DNA of 64,000 nt from Callipepla californica brunnescens (lineage: Eukaryota > Chordata > Aves > Galliformes > Odontophoridae), in NCBI GenBank assembly GCA_023055505.1, contig JALIRH010000006.1, positions 28,679,105 through 28,743,104 on the forward strand. Reading direction: 5' to 3'. Below are positions 12,321-26,292 of the stretch, piece by piece. Positions within the stretch are counted from its first letter, which is position 1; the number at the start of each line of letters is the position of its first letter. The notes under the pieces are model-generated. The model made no database searches, was not told the origin of the DNA, and saw only the letters and a program-made list of their open reading frames with translations. The translations under genes and the position numbers were made by a program.

Positions 12321-14830
12321 CATTTATATGAGGCTCCCCCAGCACACAGAAACAGCTCACAGCAGGGAATGTGAGGTTTTGACACGTTTGGGAGGCATTA
12401 GATGGTTTGGAAGGACTGACAACACCTGAGCATATAGGTATGTGGTTTTCACACCAGCACTGTGTTGCAAAAAGCTGTTGCACACAAAACCACACAAGGG
12501 AGTTCCCAGCAACAGTGGCCTTTTTTCCCAGCTCTCATTTTCCTTGTGATACTGAGACACCCAGGGCAGCAACAGACTCTTTACACCCAGCCGACTTCAA
12601 AACAGTTTCTATCTCAGATTACCAGAGTCTGCAGAATTCAGCTGTTTTGAGAGCAGTCAGAGGTCACTGCAAATCAGCAGTCTTTGAAAAGTAACCTGTC
12701 AAGGCATCCACTTCTCATGGCTTACTACATCTATCTAAACATATCTATACACAAAATGGATGACGTCTCCTGCTGCCCTTTCAAATGGTTTAGTATAAGA
12801 CCTCTCTGTTTTCTCAGCCTTTGTACTGCTCTGATACAGAGGGCAGCCAGCAGCTCCAATTAAAAGCTCAGGGAAAAAAGAGTGGGTAGATCTTCCAGAT
12901 GGCTTTGAAGAGGCATCAATCTGCTAGAGATTTCCAAGACCCCATACAAATAGTTAGATAAGCCAAGGCTGTACATTAAGGCCAAAACCCCAGCATTACA
13001 TCAAACCCAATTGTTTTTTTTCACAGTATTAATTACCACAGCAGTTTGGCCAACTGGAAAGGTGAAAGTGTAAACTTAACAAAAACTAAGGACAATGCCA
13101 GTAAGTTTCCTTACTTTCTCATTATTTCTATTCCCATTATTCCTATTCTAAACACACCCCTCCAATTTTCATCACTGCCAACCATTACTCAGCAAGAGTG
13201 CATCATTACACACATAAGTGCTCTACTTGACAGAAAGGCAGAGCACAAGCCAGTGTGCTCCAGCATTGCATGCAGTGGTAGAACATAGAACAGCTGTATA
13301 TTGGCTGCATCCTGTCTGGTCTGACTGAGCACAGCAAGGCAGAAATGCCTCTCCTGCCACTGGAGTTTGTAGGTCATACACCTAGCTTACTGAGAATTCA
13401 ACAACATCATGCATCAGCACATTCTGATGTGGCTCTTCTCATCACGGCCACAGAGAACCTAGGCTGTAGTAATTCTCCTGTTCACAGTAAGTGATTTCCA
13501 GTGTTCCTGCTTTGGAAGAGACACTTTGACACCCCATCCAAGCACCACAATTCCCACATTCATAAGATAAAGCCTTCAGCTCACTAATGGTACAGAGACT
13601 TGGTAGCTGCCAACAATGCAAATACAAGCAGAGAACGTTGGGGTGGAAGGGAGGAGTCTGCAGAATGCAGCACTCCCAAACACTGGCAAGTATCTAGAGC
13701 TTTAGGGAGCAGCTAGCAGAGAGCAGTGGCAGCCACACAAGCAGTAGGAGTCCAAGAGGCCCTGCATGCCCCCAGGTTGCCCTTGTTGAGCTGGAGGGCA
13801 GAGGAGACCAATGTTGTGTTCCTGCTTACAGCAAGATTATTTCCCCCATCCATACAGGCTGCCACAGCCACCAGGGAGTTCCTGCTCCAGCAGTGAGGGC
13901 AAGGGGTGAAGGGGGCTCATTGCTTTTGCAAACACGGTTAACAAAATGTTGATATTATGCTTAGCCGTTGTCTCCTTGTCACTTGCAGTTATAGGTCTGG
14001 ATGTTAGAAATGCCAACACAAAGAGATGATGAACTCTGGTGTTAACGATCGTATTCATTTTCATGGCACTGTCTGGGCTCGTGGGGCTGCAGCTGAGTGC
14101 CTAGAAAGGGGAAAGGAGCAGCTTTAAATTTTATAGAGAGTGAGTTCAGTTCACTGCATAAATACAGGCAACTTGTATCATTTGAGATATCCCAAGGTAT
14201 CCAGTCTGCCTTGGGGAAGATCGTGAGTCTCCAACAGGTCTTGTGCTGTATCTGCCAGCCCCATGTGCATATCTCTGTTACCACAGGGCATTTCAAATGA
14301 CTCCAGACATCTGTGTGTGAGCAGAACAGCCAAGCTCACCATCTTCCTCTCATCTCCTAGATGTCACACAATGGTAGAATGGTTGTATGGGCACAGGGAA
14401 GCTCACAAGGAAAACCTTAGTGATTTAACTGAAAATTACAAATGTAAATGGGTGTTTCCCCTGGGAAGTTTGCCATTACATCACCTTGTATTATAGTTTG
14501 CATATGAACTGTGAGAAAAGTTGTTCTCTACAAGTGAGGAAGGTTGTATACTGTCAGTTCACTGAAAGATGGGCATCTCTATCAGGACATTCCCATACAG
14601 ATATCATAACATATTTCTTTCTTCTTACTGATACCTTTGCAAAATAATTGAAGATCCAGATTGTAAAGATTAGAACAGAAAGCCTCCTTTTAGACAAGAA
14701 TAAAGAATGCATGCTGTTGGCTGCTGAGTAGTTTAAAAACAATGAAAAGGAAATTGTAGAAAATCAGAATCTATTCCGGAAAACATTTTCTAAGTAACCA
14801 AATCAGACCTAAAATAAAATCCCCCTTTTC

Positions 14831-14847
14831 TTTTTTTTTTTTTTTTT
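14831..14847. repeat. Poly(T) run, 17 nt
   Basis: A run of 17 T preceded by a short C/T-rich stretch. It could be an old inserted poly(A) tail read on the opposite strand, but no retroelement body is visible on either side. Confidence 0.85.
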
Positions 14848-15246
14848 GGCCCTTCAAGAAGAGTGCTGTAAGTTCCATTAAAGCAACTTTTACTCTCTTA
14901 AGAAAAAATGAAGAAAATGTATAAACTTATAAATGCATATGCCTTAAGCAAAGAAATAGCCTTGTTTAAAAGCAAAGTGATTTGGATTTCATGACTTTAT
15001 CGAAGGAGTGATGCACTCCATATGAAATCACATCACACAATTATTTCTTGACATTTTGACTTTGTCAGGGTTTAGATATGCTTTTGACAGGCTACTTTCG
15101 TTACAGACCAACAGTGTCTATATGTGACTTAAAGAGAACCTCCTAGACATTCCTAGTGTGCTGCTTTCCTGAGCTTTGGGACTTATATATGGAGATCAGT
15201 AAGTATATACACGTTCCTGTGTCAAGTTACACAAAAAACTGTAGCT

Positions 15247-15272
15247 GTTTTTTTTTGTTTTTTTGTTTTTTT
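15247..15272. repeat. T-rich repeat, (T7-9 G)n
   Basis: Three runs of T separated by single G residues. This is simple low-complexity sequence with no coding meaning. Confidence 0.8.
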
Positions 15273-18200
15273 ATCTTTGAACGCTATGTTTGAATATATA
15301 TATTCATATTTGAATAATGTAGATATATTCCCTTTTTTTTATCTTCTTGCCTAATATGTCTGAGACAAGGAAGGTACAAGGATAGAAATAATAGGGCAAA
15401 AGTTATGTCTCATGTGATTCAAGAAGTGAGACTTGGGGATCTTGTGGCCCCTTCTGGCACTACAATCTGCAGTCTTTTCTGACTGGCACCATCAATTCTA
15501 CTGCTAGAGAAGCCTCAGGGCCCAGACAATTGGCTCATCCTTCACACCAACCTACACTAATTGGCAATTATGAAGGTACGTGTCAGTCTCTGTTAGATCA
15601 TCTGTTTTAGGACAACTTTAGAGTAATCCTAGCTGTACAGATGCCACCAGACCACAGTCAAAACCGAAAGTTGAGACCAACTTCATGTCACTATGCCTCG
15701 CTGACAGTGACAGCTCTAAATTCTGTGGATGAAAATTTCCTTGAATAATTTTCCATTACATGTTCAAGGTACAAATGTTTATATGCATCTATCCATGATT
15801 CAGCCCAAAGGAAAAGCCACGATGAACTTCAACAGCTTATCGTCAAACTAAAATTATGGATATTATGTTTTGCAGGCACTCAGCAATACTAAATAGAAAC
15901 CAAAGAATAAGAAGCAGAGTATTACGTAATAAACCTTGCTCATAGTTCTCCATCGGTTTGCCATTGCTATATTTACTCCACTCCACAAGAAGTAACAGTT
16001 CTCAGGAAGATACTTCCCACATAGAAAATCTAATCAGGTAGAGAACAGGAACAATGGCCAACCATGTGCCCACATAAGCCATTGTGTAAGGTCCCTTTCA
16101 CCAAACATGAACAGAATGGGACATTTTGGCTATTCTGTTTCATATATGGAATATGGAGAGCATGAAATTAAATGACAGCAACATGGCAGACTGCCTTCCA
16201 ACACACATGGGTAGCTATTCTTCTAGCCAGAATCAGAATAACAGAAAACACAGGGGTGATATAAACAAAAAAATAATACTAATCGGTCAATGAATTTCAG
16301 TACAAAGTGTGTACAACACTTCCTCACTGCTGCATATGTTCTTAGTACTTTAAAGTAAAGGCCAAAAGGGTAGAAATAAAAACACCCTCGGGTACTAAGA
16401 AATTGGCTCATAAAGTAACTACAATAACAATGTCAATTATTAGGTTTGCAGTACAAGATAAATATAAATGGACTATATCCCCAAACTAGCAAAATATGGG
16501 GAATCAATCTCAATAAAAAGAACTGTTAGGGTAAGCTATTTGGGAAGTAGATACAAGCCTTTCTAGCTTAGAAACATTAGCCTGCTCTTCTCAGTGGTGA
16601 TTAATGTCTTTTGCTGCCAGATGACACTGAACTTTGCAGTGAATTAGGTTTGTGTAGGTATTTGGAGCACCTGTGTGTAAACTCCAGCAGCACTGTGACT
16701 TCTGTGGAGGATAAATGCACAAATTTCTTTATTTCTGCAAGAAAAGACACTCTGCTAGAACAGAAATTAAACGTATTCACAAGACAGGGAGTTATGATAG
16801 AATAATGACCAGACATTTCTCAAAGTAGTGTCATGCTCTGGAAGCTGATCCTCAAGTCCAAACTATGTTCTTGGGTGCAAAGTTATTAATACAACATGGA
16901 GAATTTTGTATTTAGTTTGTTGGTTTTAATGTTCTTCTTCATTGCCTAATCTTTTCCCTTTGGAAAAGTGCTCTTTTGTTGTCCTTTTGACTTGGGATGA
17001 GGTTATCGGAGTTGTGGGGAAATTAGTTTCACTACAGGTCTGCAAGTAAACTCATCACTAACCTGTGCTTGTCTGGACTGCTACAGCTTGGCTGTGGCCT
17101 CCTTTTTGTGAGACCTGTTGTAGAGCAACTTGGAAGATGGTTAATAGAGCACAGCACAGGACACAAAATATCCACTGGGAATCAGGCAGAAAGATGACAT
17201 AAGTCACCACATCTCTTGTTCATTATGACACACTGAAAAGTCTATAAGCTCCTTCTTGAGTTCGCATCCCAGCTGTAATTTTATAATCACTTCAGTGCGA
17301 CGTCATGGGTGAAAAATGCATGAGTGACTGAAATTAAATTGAAGGCTAGCCTGTTCCTTGCAGCATTGCAGCATTACTAGAGAGTGAAAGGACACATAGG
17401 GAGCTTTTTTTTTTAACACTTGTGGCATCTTCATTTCTCAAGACAGAGACATCTGCTTTTCCATTGCATTCCACTGTGCTGCTCTTCCAAGGTATTAAAA
17501 TATACCAAGCATGCAACACCTGGCTCCACCTGGTGAGCTCCTTTCAGCTTCCCAAAGTCCTTGGAATAGAGATTCATTAGCTAATAGCCCAGCACTGCAT
17601 AGGAATGGTCACCAAGGCTCAGCTCAAATACTTCATTACCCAGTGCAGTTATTGCAAAACAATTTGTTAAACTGTATGAGCAGAAAAAAAATGCTTAAGC
17701 ATGTCAATTGTTCTAATGTGGGTTCTAAATAATTCTAATTGTTCTAAAGTGGGGTTACATTTTGAAGAAGGTAGTAAGGCACATAAGAAGGCTTGATTTT
17801 AACCAGATGGTCTTTCAGACTCAGGTAATTATAATGATCAAGATAGCACCATTCTGAGGCACCTCAAGGACAATTTCTGTTCCAAGCACAACCAAATTAT
17901 GTAGAAACAGAAGGCAGTACTCATGGCAGGTGAGATTCACAACTCTTTTGTGTCATTATCAAGACTGTGAAATGTAATGCTATGCTGACTTAAGAAAACT
18001 GTAACGATGGAGATTATTATTTAAGAACATGACCCTAATTACATTAAAATAAAATAGTAATAATATCATTAACTAAGAATAACTTCTGAAGAGCAATTTT
18101 CATTCAGAACTGATTTTAATGTTCCAGGTAAAAGTCCATCCTAATCACTCTTAGAGTTAGTATGTTATTGTTTGTCTTGAGGCGAAGGCACATCAGTTCT

Positions 18201-20709
18201 TGACAGCTTCTGCAGATGCTCTGCCCTTTTGCAAAAATGCCCCTCAGTGTTTGGACAGAATGATCTGCAAAACGGCTTCACATCACAACACTTAGGTAAG
18301 GTATACATTCCCCCAGTGGAAAACGCAGCACAGAAACATAGTTCCCATTTTTATAGATGGGATGTACGACTAAATAGATCCAAGGCATTCAATGGCTTGA
18401 GGGAGTGCTCTGTGTGCGGCAGAAGTTTCCTAGTTTCTACATTGCATTTTGAAAGCTCTGCAGACATTTTGCCAAAGGGATCTGGCACAATGTGTGGGTT
18501 TGTGGCTTTGTTGTGTTTATTATTTCAGCCACTTACAGCAAAGTTGAGCAATGTCACCAATGTGTCCCCTTAAGAAGATTTTGATCAGGCTCACTCTCTG
18601 CTGTGTGCTACCTTCATGAACCTACAGACTAGAAAACACACCTACAAGGGCAATATCAAATTTTAGTTGATTTATAAACAGCAATACCAGCAGACTGCAA
18701 GGTGCTGGGCAATGGTCTCCAGAGTATCGTGGCTTACTTGTCCTGCTCTCACTTTTGGCTCTTGGCCATACTCAAAGGGATGCCATCATGTGCGGTGGTC
18801 TTCAGTGCATCTTTGCAACCACTCCTACATTCTGACTGGGATGAAGTTTGTTCCAGTAAGTAAGTACAGGCACATGAAGTCACAGTGTGTTTGTGCCTCT
18901 CAGCTCCACGTGTCACATGAACCAACAAGGTCGAGAAAGAGGTGAAGGGGTTTCTTCTCTCTCTCCCAGCTTCACCCCTTCATCATCCTTTTCTTTCATG
19001 CATTAATGTCTTTGGGGTATGGTTCTATGAGTAAAACAGAACAGTGCAGGGATTTCTTCAGATCTGTGACTGCTCAACTTTTTTGGCAATGAACCTCACA
19101 CAACATAATCAGTACAAACATCAGCACACATTCATAGCACCCATCCTAGAAAACAACTTTTCACTGAAAGAAAGGTAACAATTACTTTTGAAAAGAGCAC
19201 TCTTTAAAGATATCAGAGCTGAGATGAGGCAGCAGTATGGCGTCATTTTTTACACTACACAGACAATAAGTTATTCTTTCTACTTTGGAACACAGATTTA
19301 TTTGCTAACTATCTTCATATCTACTCAAGTCACACACCATCCCTGGTCTCTAAAACATAACAAGCACTAAAAATTTAAGTCACATCCCACAGTCTAGATT
19401 ATATTGTTTTTATGCCTAAGCATAAGCTAAAAAAAGACAGAATGACCTTAGTGAAGAAAAGTTATAGGATGCAACGAGGATTCTAAAGCTGTATTATAAA
19501 CTGACAAAGAAAGAGAAAAAAAAAGGCTCAAAGTACAAAAACATCTTGTTGGTATAGTAGCCAAGTTAAACCAGGCACTGAGAGGGTAACTTACCATTAG
19601 AAATCCCAGAGGCAGTTTTCTTTACCAGCGGAAGGGGTAAGAAAAATTAGTATTAATTGGGTTTATTTAGTTTGGCCATTGGCCACAAAGTTCAGATAAA
19701 GTGCACTTCCCAGCCAACTTTTGCACATGTAAAATTTCAGCAAGTCAGATGTAATTTATGTTTTGTCACTTTAACACAGAGAAAAGAAGTAGTACAAAGC
19801 CTTACAAAGGATCTTCTTTTGACCATCTAAGATGCTTTCGTTGTGCAAATATACTTGTAAGTAATTTTTTTGTAACAACCCTGCTGCTGACCATCCAAGA
19901 TAAAAACTGAAAACATGGTACTCTAACTCCCCCTCTGTGTAACTAAAGCATTTGAGCAAAATCAAATTCTCCAGAGGCCTTAATGCAGCAGAGTTAAATT
20001 TCTTTTCATTTTTTAAATCATCCATGGTTTCTGGGGAATGAAGGTTGAAAGGTGAAGAGGAATCCTGTGGCACTTACTGAGGCTTCCTTTGGACTCATGA
20101 GTTGTTGCTGGGCTTAAGCACTTTTCATGTGGCTGATCAGACAAAGCTGTACTGGATCACATGAGAGACATTCAGGATCATGACAAAACTGTGGGATAAA
20201 AACTTGACTGTGATGAGACAGTGAGTTCCAGGAATGACAGAAGGATGGGATGGATGGGTGGTCATGTTCCACTGGCCCTGGACACACAAAGCACGTAGGT
20301 CTCTGTAGCACTATTAGTCTGTCTGATGCATTAGTGGCCTTTCTAATGAGAGATGGGTATTTTCTCTCTCAGACTTGTTCAGTGCCCCAGATTACTTACC
20401 AAGCTCTGAGCTGCCAGAAGGATACAGCTCTGGGGGAGCTGCTTATTTTTATTGAAATTTTCAGAACATATAGAGCAGTGACTCATTGTGGAACTTTCTT
20501 CCCTTTTCTTTAAATTGGCTTCTTGACATTTTTATGGAACAGAATTTATTTGGCACTTCTAAAAAACAAAATTAGAAATATTTCAATGCTGGTGCCCTCG
20601 TTACACAGCACTGCACGTTATCTCCCGACTTCATTTTTCCTTGTCTGTTCTTGAAGTGCAGTACCAGTGGAAAGATGAACTCATGACCAAAAAGGCTGTT
20701 AAGGGGTGG

Positions 20710-20728
20710 AAAAAAAAAAAAAAAAAAA
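20710..20728. repeat. Poly(A) run, 19 nt
   Basis: An uninterrupted run of 19 A. The overlapping open frames read as lysine or phenylalanine runs and are artefacts. I find no AATAAA signal or retroposed body immediately upstream. Confidence 0.85.
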
Positions 20729-21637
20729 GAGAACAAACTGCTGTTTGGTATCTGAGAGCACCCATGAGAAAGCTTTGGCAAGAAGCTTGCTCACAGAGCA
20801 AAAGAAGAGCAGGTCAAGCTGGAGGAACACCCGAGCAGTAAAGGAATGCATTGAGTGAAGTTAAATCTCTGGCAAGCTGGGTTTCAGAGCAGAGCTGCAG
20901 TACATTCCCCTCTGACAGTTTCTTTGCCTGTCACCTACAGCAGGAATCTTTTTTCCTGTGCCTTTTCCTGAAAAGGAACAACCCAGCTGCCTTATTTTCT
21001 CAGTGAATGCATTTGGCATCTGAAGAGCTTGGGCAACAAAGTTTTCTAGCTACATTTGCTCAGGCAAGGACATTTGGCTGTCATCCCCCCTCCTTTCCTG
21101 GCCTTCTGCTAGGCTGTTTGTTGATCTGGCCATCAACGTTGTTATGTTTCAGATGGCTGGAACCATGACTCACAATTTCCTCTCCAGAGGGGGAAAAATG
21201 GAAAACAAAACCCAGCAAGGTCACTGTTCTTGTACTTGATTTGCAAGCATCAAGCTGCCCTTTCCCAGGAAAAAAAAATATATCTTTTTCACATGAGTCT
21301 TGAGCTGGTTGTCGGTCAGAAAGTTGCCAGATAACATCATGGAAGCTGGCAGCGCCTGACAACACTGCTGGTAGCCTCAGCTATCTTCTGCACAAGGAAC
21401 AGACTGTATCAGCATAACCATTTAACAGAAAGGCCAAAGAAAACTGGCTTTGCCTACATTATGCAGAATGAGAGGGCCTGCTGAGAGCTCAGGTGAACCC
21501 ACTTTGGTCCCACCTGCAAATAACAAGGATGGCATGGCAAATGGGTACTCCTGTTGCTTAGCCTCCCCTATGACTAGAAAACTGATATCTACAGCATTAT
21601 CAGCCTGGCACCTTTTACTCCTGCTGGCTGGCTGCTG

Positions 21638-22080
21638 GATCGGCCCGGTTCCGTGACGATCAGTGCGGGGGACCCACGGACCCACGCCCCAGGAAAGGGG
21701 AAGGAAAAAGGGAAAAGGGAAAAGGGAGATGGGCCTAGAAACAAAACAGCGGCAACGATCTGAGGAGGAAAGCTAATTTACTAAATAAGATATTAGAAAG
21801 TAAAATAACACAATATAATACAATACAATCGGAACTGAGGCTAATAAATCAAATAAAATGAGCAAGAGAGAGTGTCTGATAAACCGAAGGCCTTACGCTA
21901 ACGCTGAAGGCGATACGGCAGCGAGCACCCACTGCTGAGTCGATCCCGAAGGAAAGAGAGTGTCCCGTGACCGCTGAGGGTTTTTATCTGTTCCCTCTGA
22001 GCGGAAAACACGTAAAAATACAAAGCATCGCAAAGTCCTCTGGGGAATGTAGTGCTTCTTCTCTTCTGAGACAGGTATAC
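21638..22080 (-). mobile_element. Probable avian endogenous-retrovirus LTR (solo), ERVL-like
   Basis: A block with composition unlike its surroundings. It opens with a GC-rich stretch (about 21,638-21,690), then a purine stretch with repeated GGGAAAA units (21,697-21,730), then an AT-rich middle with AATAAA-type hexamers, and ends with a moderately GC-rich part. It resembles avian ERVL-type LTRs as I remember them. Read on the minus strand, an AGATAAAAAC box could be the TATA element, which is why I chose that strand. Possible TG...CA ends are near 21,654 and 22,073, but the flanks do not give a matching 4-6 bp duplication, so the boundaries are uncertain. No gag, pol or env sequence lies beside it, so it would be a solo LTR. 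Confidence 0.6.
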
Positions 22081-25000
22081 CTGGAATTATCAATGATCTA
22101 TGGAGCTGGAGTATTAGCTCTTTAACTCTTAATGCAATACATGATGTTATGATGTGGAATACCAGTACCAAAAAATCATAAAACCACGACACACATTCAC
22201 CAAGATATATATGCCTACTACTAAACACAGTAAATGAAAACTATTGGACTATCCATGTGCTTCCAGTTAGGCATAATTTCCTCAAATGCAATGCTCACTA
22301 CAGATATACTCTACAATAGGAAAGAAAAGATCTGGACCAGAATAAACCCAGGAGGCAAACTGCTGCACACTAATCCTAGCCTTCATGTTTCCTCTTCCCT
22401 ACTAAAAAGTTATTGAAAGCACAGGGTTCAGTAAGTTGTCCATGACCCACACATTGCTCAGTACTTCACTCTGAGATCATGTCCACAGAATGAGCATGGA
22501 GGGGAAAAAAATAGAGAAATAAAAGGAGGAGGAATTGTACAACCTCCTGCATTCATCCAAATCTTTGTCAGAATCTCCAAAGCAAAGAGGTTGTTAAGCA
22601 GAGATTTAAGTTGCTAGTAAACGGGCTTGGAGGAAAATTGAGGATCGTCAGTCCCACCTTTGGACAATGTTTTGTAGGCTTCTGTGGTAGAATGGAGAGT
22701 CAGGAGAAATGCCTGAGAAGATAAAGAAGAGGGAAACCACAACAAATTCAGTGAGCCTTCGAATGAGCCAGTGGAAGGATTTATTACTTCACTGTATTTG
22801 TTGCTTGTAAGTAGTTCATCTTTCTCTCTGTCTGTTTATTTGTCTCTTTTACTGTCCCTAATGAACAATCCCAATGCTATCAAGTCTAAATTACAGACAC
22901 TTTATGTTTCTAACATTCGTTCTGCTGATCTCCCCTTTTTTCTGCTACTTTAGACTGCTGAGAAGCATTTGACCTGCTGTTGGGAGGAGATACAGCTGCT
23001 AACTGCGTTTTACACTCCAACTGTTTCCACCAATTGGTATAACTCCACTGACATCAGTGAAATAGCACTCATATCAAGCTGGCATTACATCCTTTAGAAT
23101 AGGGACTATAAACTGTGGACATTTTAGAGTTTTGCAATTAATTGAAAATTCACCACCTAGGTTTTCCATGCTGCTTTCAAAATCAGCCAGAAATGTTAGG
23201 CAGTATATGGGCATAATTTCTCGGGCAGATGGAAAACTGCCTGTAGAACCTTTTGTCACAGCTCTGCAGCCGAGTACACTCTTCAGTATACAGCCAAGCT
23301 TTCTGGCTTTCAAAAGCTGATACCTATGTCATCTTTGTACCAAGACAGGAAAGAGGGATCTGAGAAAGCATGTTCCTTGAGTTTGTCTGGATGCTCAGAA
23401 CTGATGGGAACGTTACCATGACAAGAGACACTTTGTGGAGCCAGCAGTAAACTATCTTCAAGTTTCTTCAAAGTCAGCAGGACCCCGCAGGGCAGCGTCT
23501 GTCACTTCCTGCATCACGGCTGTCTTGCTTTCCTCAGTTTTATGGGTTTTAATCCATTTCCATCACTTATCCTATTTTATGTTGTAACTGATAAGATAAA
23601 TTAGGCTCTTATTTGGAAGTGTCAGAGTTTAGAGAGCACACGGCTGTCAACTGGAGCACAGTACTCTGAAGGCTTGTCCACTTCATGACCTCATGCAGCA
23701 TAAAACAGAAATTAAAATTATTTTAGGACTAGAAAACACACATGCATCCCCCTCAGACATTCCTCCGGGAGCTTTTGTGAGATCAGAGTGATTATTTTCT
23801 GCTCAGCATCCCGCTCCCCACTGTGCTCACTCACTGTGCCCTGAGTGCATATCGCCAGCACATGTGCAGGCACAGGGAAATGTGGAAAGGGGCAGGTAAT
23901 TAGCCTTTCTGGAGGGGACATGCCTTTCTCCTGAGAGCAGAATGAGAGAGGTCGGAGGGCCAGAGGCAAGCAGATGTGAGCAATCAAGGAGGAAAGCTCA
24001 CAGACAGGACACGAGGTCCTGGTACCTGCTTCATCCAAGGGTCCTCAGAGCACCTGGGGAGCACAGTACCAAAATTCCAAAGGTAGACTAACTGAGCTTA
24101 CATCTACAGAAAACTTTTCACATCAGCTAGATCATCTCAAGGTCTCACTGGGATGGGATTTCTCTTGTTTGTGCCATTCTGCTCTGTTCATGCCCATCAC
24201 AAATGGGGCCCTCCCCAGGACATTTTGTCAGGACTTGGGGAGTTCAGTAGCTTGAATGGGGTGAAGGATAATTGGGTACTTCCAGGGCAAGCCAACAGCC
24301 AACTCAGAGCCATTCCAAAAGCACTCGGCCCAGGCTGCAGCCTTGTCATGCAGAGATGGTCCTGAACGACAATCAGCGTTGTTTTGGGTTTTTTTTCTTT
24401 TTCCCCAGGCCCACTCACACACTCCTAATTAAAACGATAAGCTGAGGACAGTAGATCTCTTTATAACATGACCATTCCTTTCCCTTTTCCCCCACAGGGT
24501 TAGCGCTTGTGCTGACTGTTGAAAAATCAGTCATTAACAGCCAGGAAATGACTTTGCCATCAATCAGAATATTGCTCAGCCATGTTTCAGTCATTTTCCC
24601 TTTCTCTGCACAATTATTCTCATCCTCTGCTGATTACAGTTTGTAATAGCTATAATTCTCTCAAAATCAATCATTACTTGACTTAACCATGGGGTTACCA
24701 GTAGAAACATGAAGGAACACGGATATCCTGGACTGCTTTTTAATTATTATTATATAACAATACATGAGTTTTTAGGTAGATCATATTTAACATCCCTCTT
24801 GGCAGTATTAAGCAGCAATTATTTTATTTTTATTTTCTTTCCAATCATGAAGAGTTTGAATACAAGGCTATTCCAGCCATGCCAGCTGTTTTGATGACAT
24901 GTTACAAGCACGTTATTTGGAGATGAAATCTCAGCAGTTGTCCTAAATTAAACTGCTGTAAAAGGACAAATATCTCTTGTTTACCAGCACAGACACTGCA

Positions 25001-25278
25001 CTCAAAGTACAACCCAAGTACTTGATTTTTTAGATTAGGATTATCGGATATCGCATTTAAATCAAAGGGTGGCTTGCTCTTCTGAAAGGCAGATTTTGAG
25101 TACACCAAATCAAAAGCAACACTTGAATTTAAAAATCACATTTTTCCTGAGCAGAGTGGAAATTTGTAGCCTACCACACACATCATATTCCTCCTACAGT
25201 TGAACAATGGCTTTCTCTTATTCCACTTGCACCATGAGTTAACTTGACACCACTTTTCCTCTCATAATTTTCTCTCAT

Positions 25279-25315
25279 CCACATAATCAGTTAGTTTCCC
25301 TTACTGATTATGTGG
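25279..25315. repeat. Perfect 13-bp inverted repeat, 11-nt loop
   Basis: The left arm CCACATAATCAGT (25,279-25,291) and right arm ACTGATTATGTGG (25,303-25,315) are exact reverse complements around the loop tagtttccctt. A stem of this length with no mismatch is unlikely in a given place by chance. It is too short for a microRNA precursor, which needs a stem of roughly 25-30 bp or more, and it has no T-run to act as a Pol III terminator. Function unknown. Confidence 0.9.
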
Positions 25316-26110
25316 GTCTCTCACGCAGAAAAAGGAAATATTTTAAAACTGAAAGAAATAATTATAGGAAATAACCAAAAGTGGAAGCTGCACTGAAGAG
25401 CAGATACAGAGTCTTACTTGACTTTTTTTGTTAAAATAAATATTAAAATTATTAACTACATTTAATATATAATTTAAAATAGACCCGTCTTTAAAATTTG
25501 TGTAAAGAAATGTAATTTATGAGATTACAGTATTTGATAGGGACTAGGAACTAAGTTAAATGTCATGAGAGTTTTGACCCTCCTCTTTCTAAGTGTATGA
25601 TATGAAAATGCACAAAAGGAAGCCATTTCCCCATAGAAAAGCAAGAAGTTCTGTGATTCTATAATTCCCCATCTATTTTTATTTAAAACCTATTCAGATA
25701 TTTTTTGTGAACTATTTACATAGCAATTTCCACATGTAATGACCATGTCACACATCTGGCTCCTCTTTGTTTACCAGCATGCAGTGAGCAGTAAATGATT
25801 GTTAATTTTGACCTAATGAACATGGAATCTACAAGTTCTGCTTTCAAGGACCAATCGGGGAGAAAACTCACAGTCGTTAACATACAAATATGACATACAC
25901 ATAAATTGTGCCCCATACAGCTATCCACACTAAAGAAATTAACTTCATTGGTACGTCAAAATAGAGTAAATACATTCATGGAGGTAGTTTGCCTGTTGCA
26001 CAGACTGAGCAGCAAATTCCAATAGGAAATAGCCAGCTATATTGGTACCAGTGTTCCCCTGTACTGTCTTAGATTGTTGTATAAGATTTGTAGAAGATTT
26101 TGAATGTGTA

Positions 26111-26146
26111 TTAAATTAAAAAATAAAATAAAATAAAATAAAATAA
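26111..26146. repeat. (AAAAT)n microsatellite
   Basis: About five AAAAT pentamers follow a short A-rich lead-in. This is typical decayed poly(A)-type low-complexity DNA. Confidence 0.85.
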
Positions 26147-26292
26147 AGTGTAAGGACTCACAGCTGAGGCCCAATTTTATCTGCCCTTACTTTATAATTG
26201 TATGCTCTTGCGTCTCACTAAAATCCCTGACTCTCATCAACTGCACCAGATATGGGTGCAGTAGGGAAAGGTCTGTTTGAGAAGATTTTGTC

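Larger units (their letters stand above)
12321..21637. other. Unique noncoding DNA, no gene recognised
   Basis: This is about 9.3 kb of complex AT-rich sequence. The longest open frame is plus 18,229-18,573 (114 codons). It contains a CxxC pair but lacks the downstream histidines of a zinc finger and has no homology I recognise. A short imperfect tandem duplication built on aattgttctaa.gtggg lies at about 17,704-17,754. TGAATATATATATTCA at 15,291-15,306 is a perfect 16-bp palindrome. I identify no transposon. Confidence 0.55.

Noticed and set aside
18229..18573. 114-codon frame with a CSVC zinc-finger-like pair
   Set aside because: The two cysteines are spaced as in a C2H2 finger but the paired histidines do not follow at the right distance, and there is no second finger.
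25648..25665. TTCTGTGATTCTATAATTC, resembling the CR1 terminal repeat
   Set aside because: No CR1 3' UTR sequence lies before it, so the match is too short to call.
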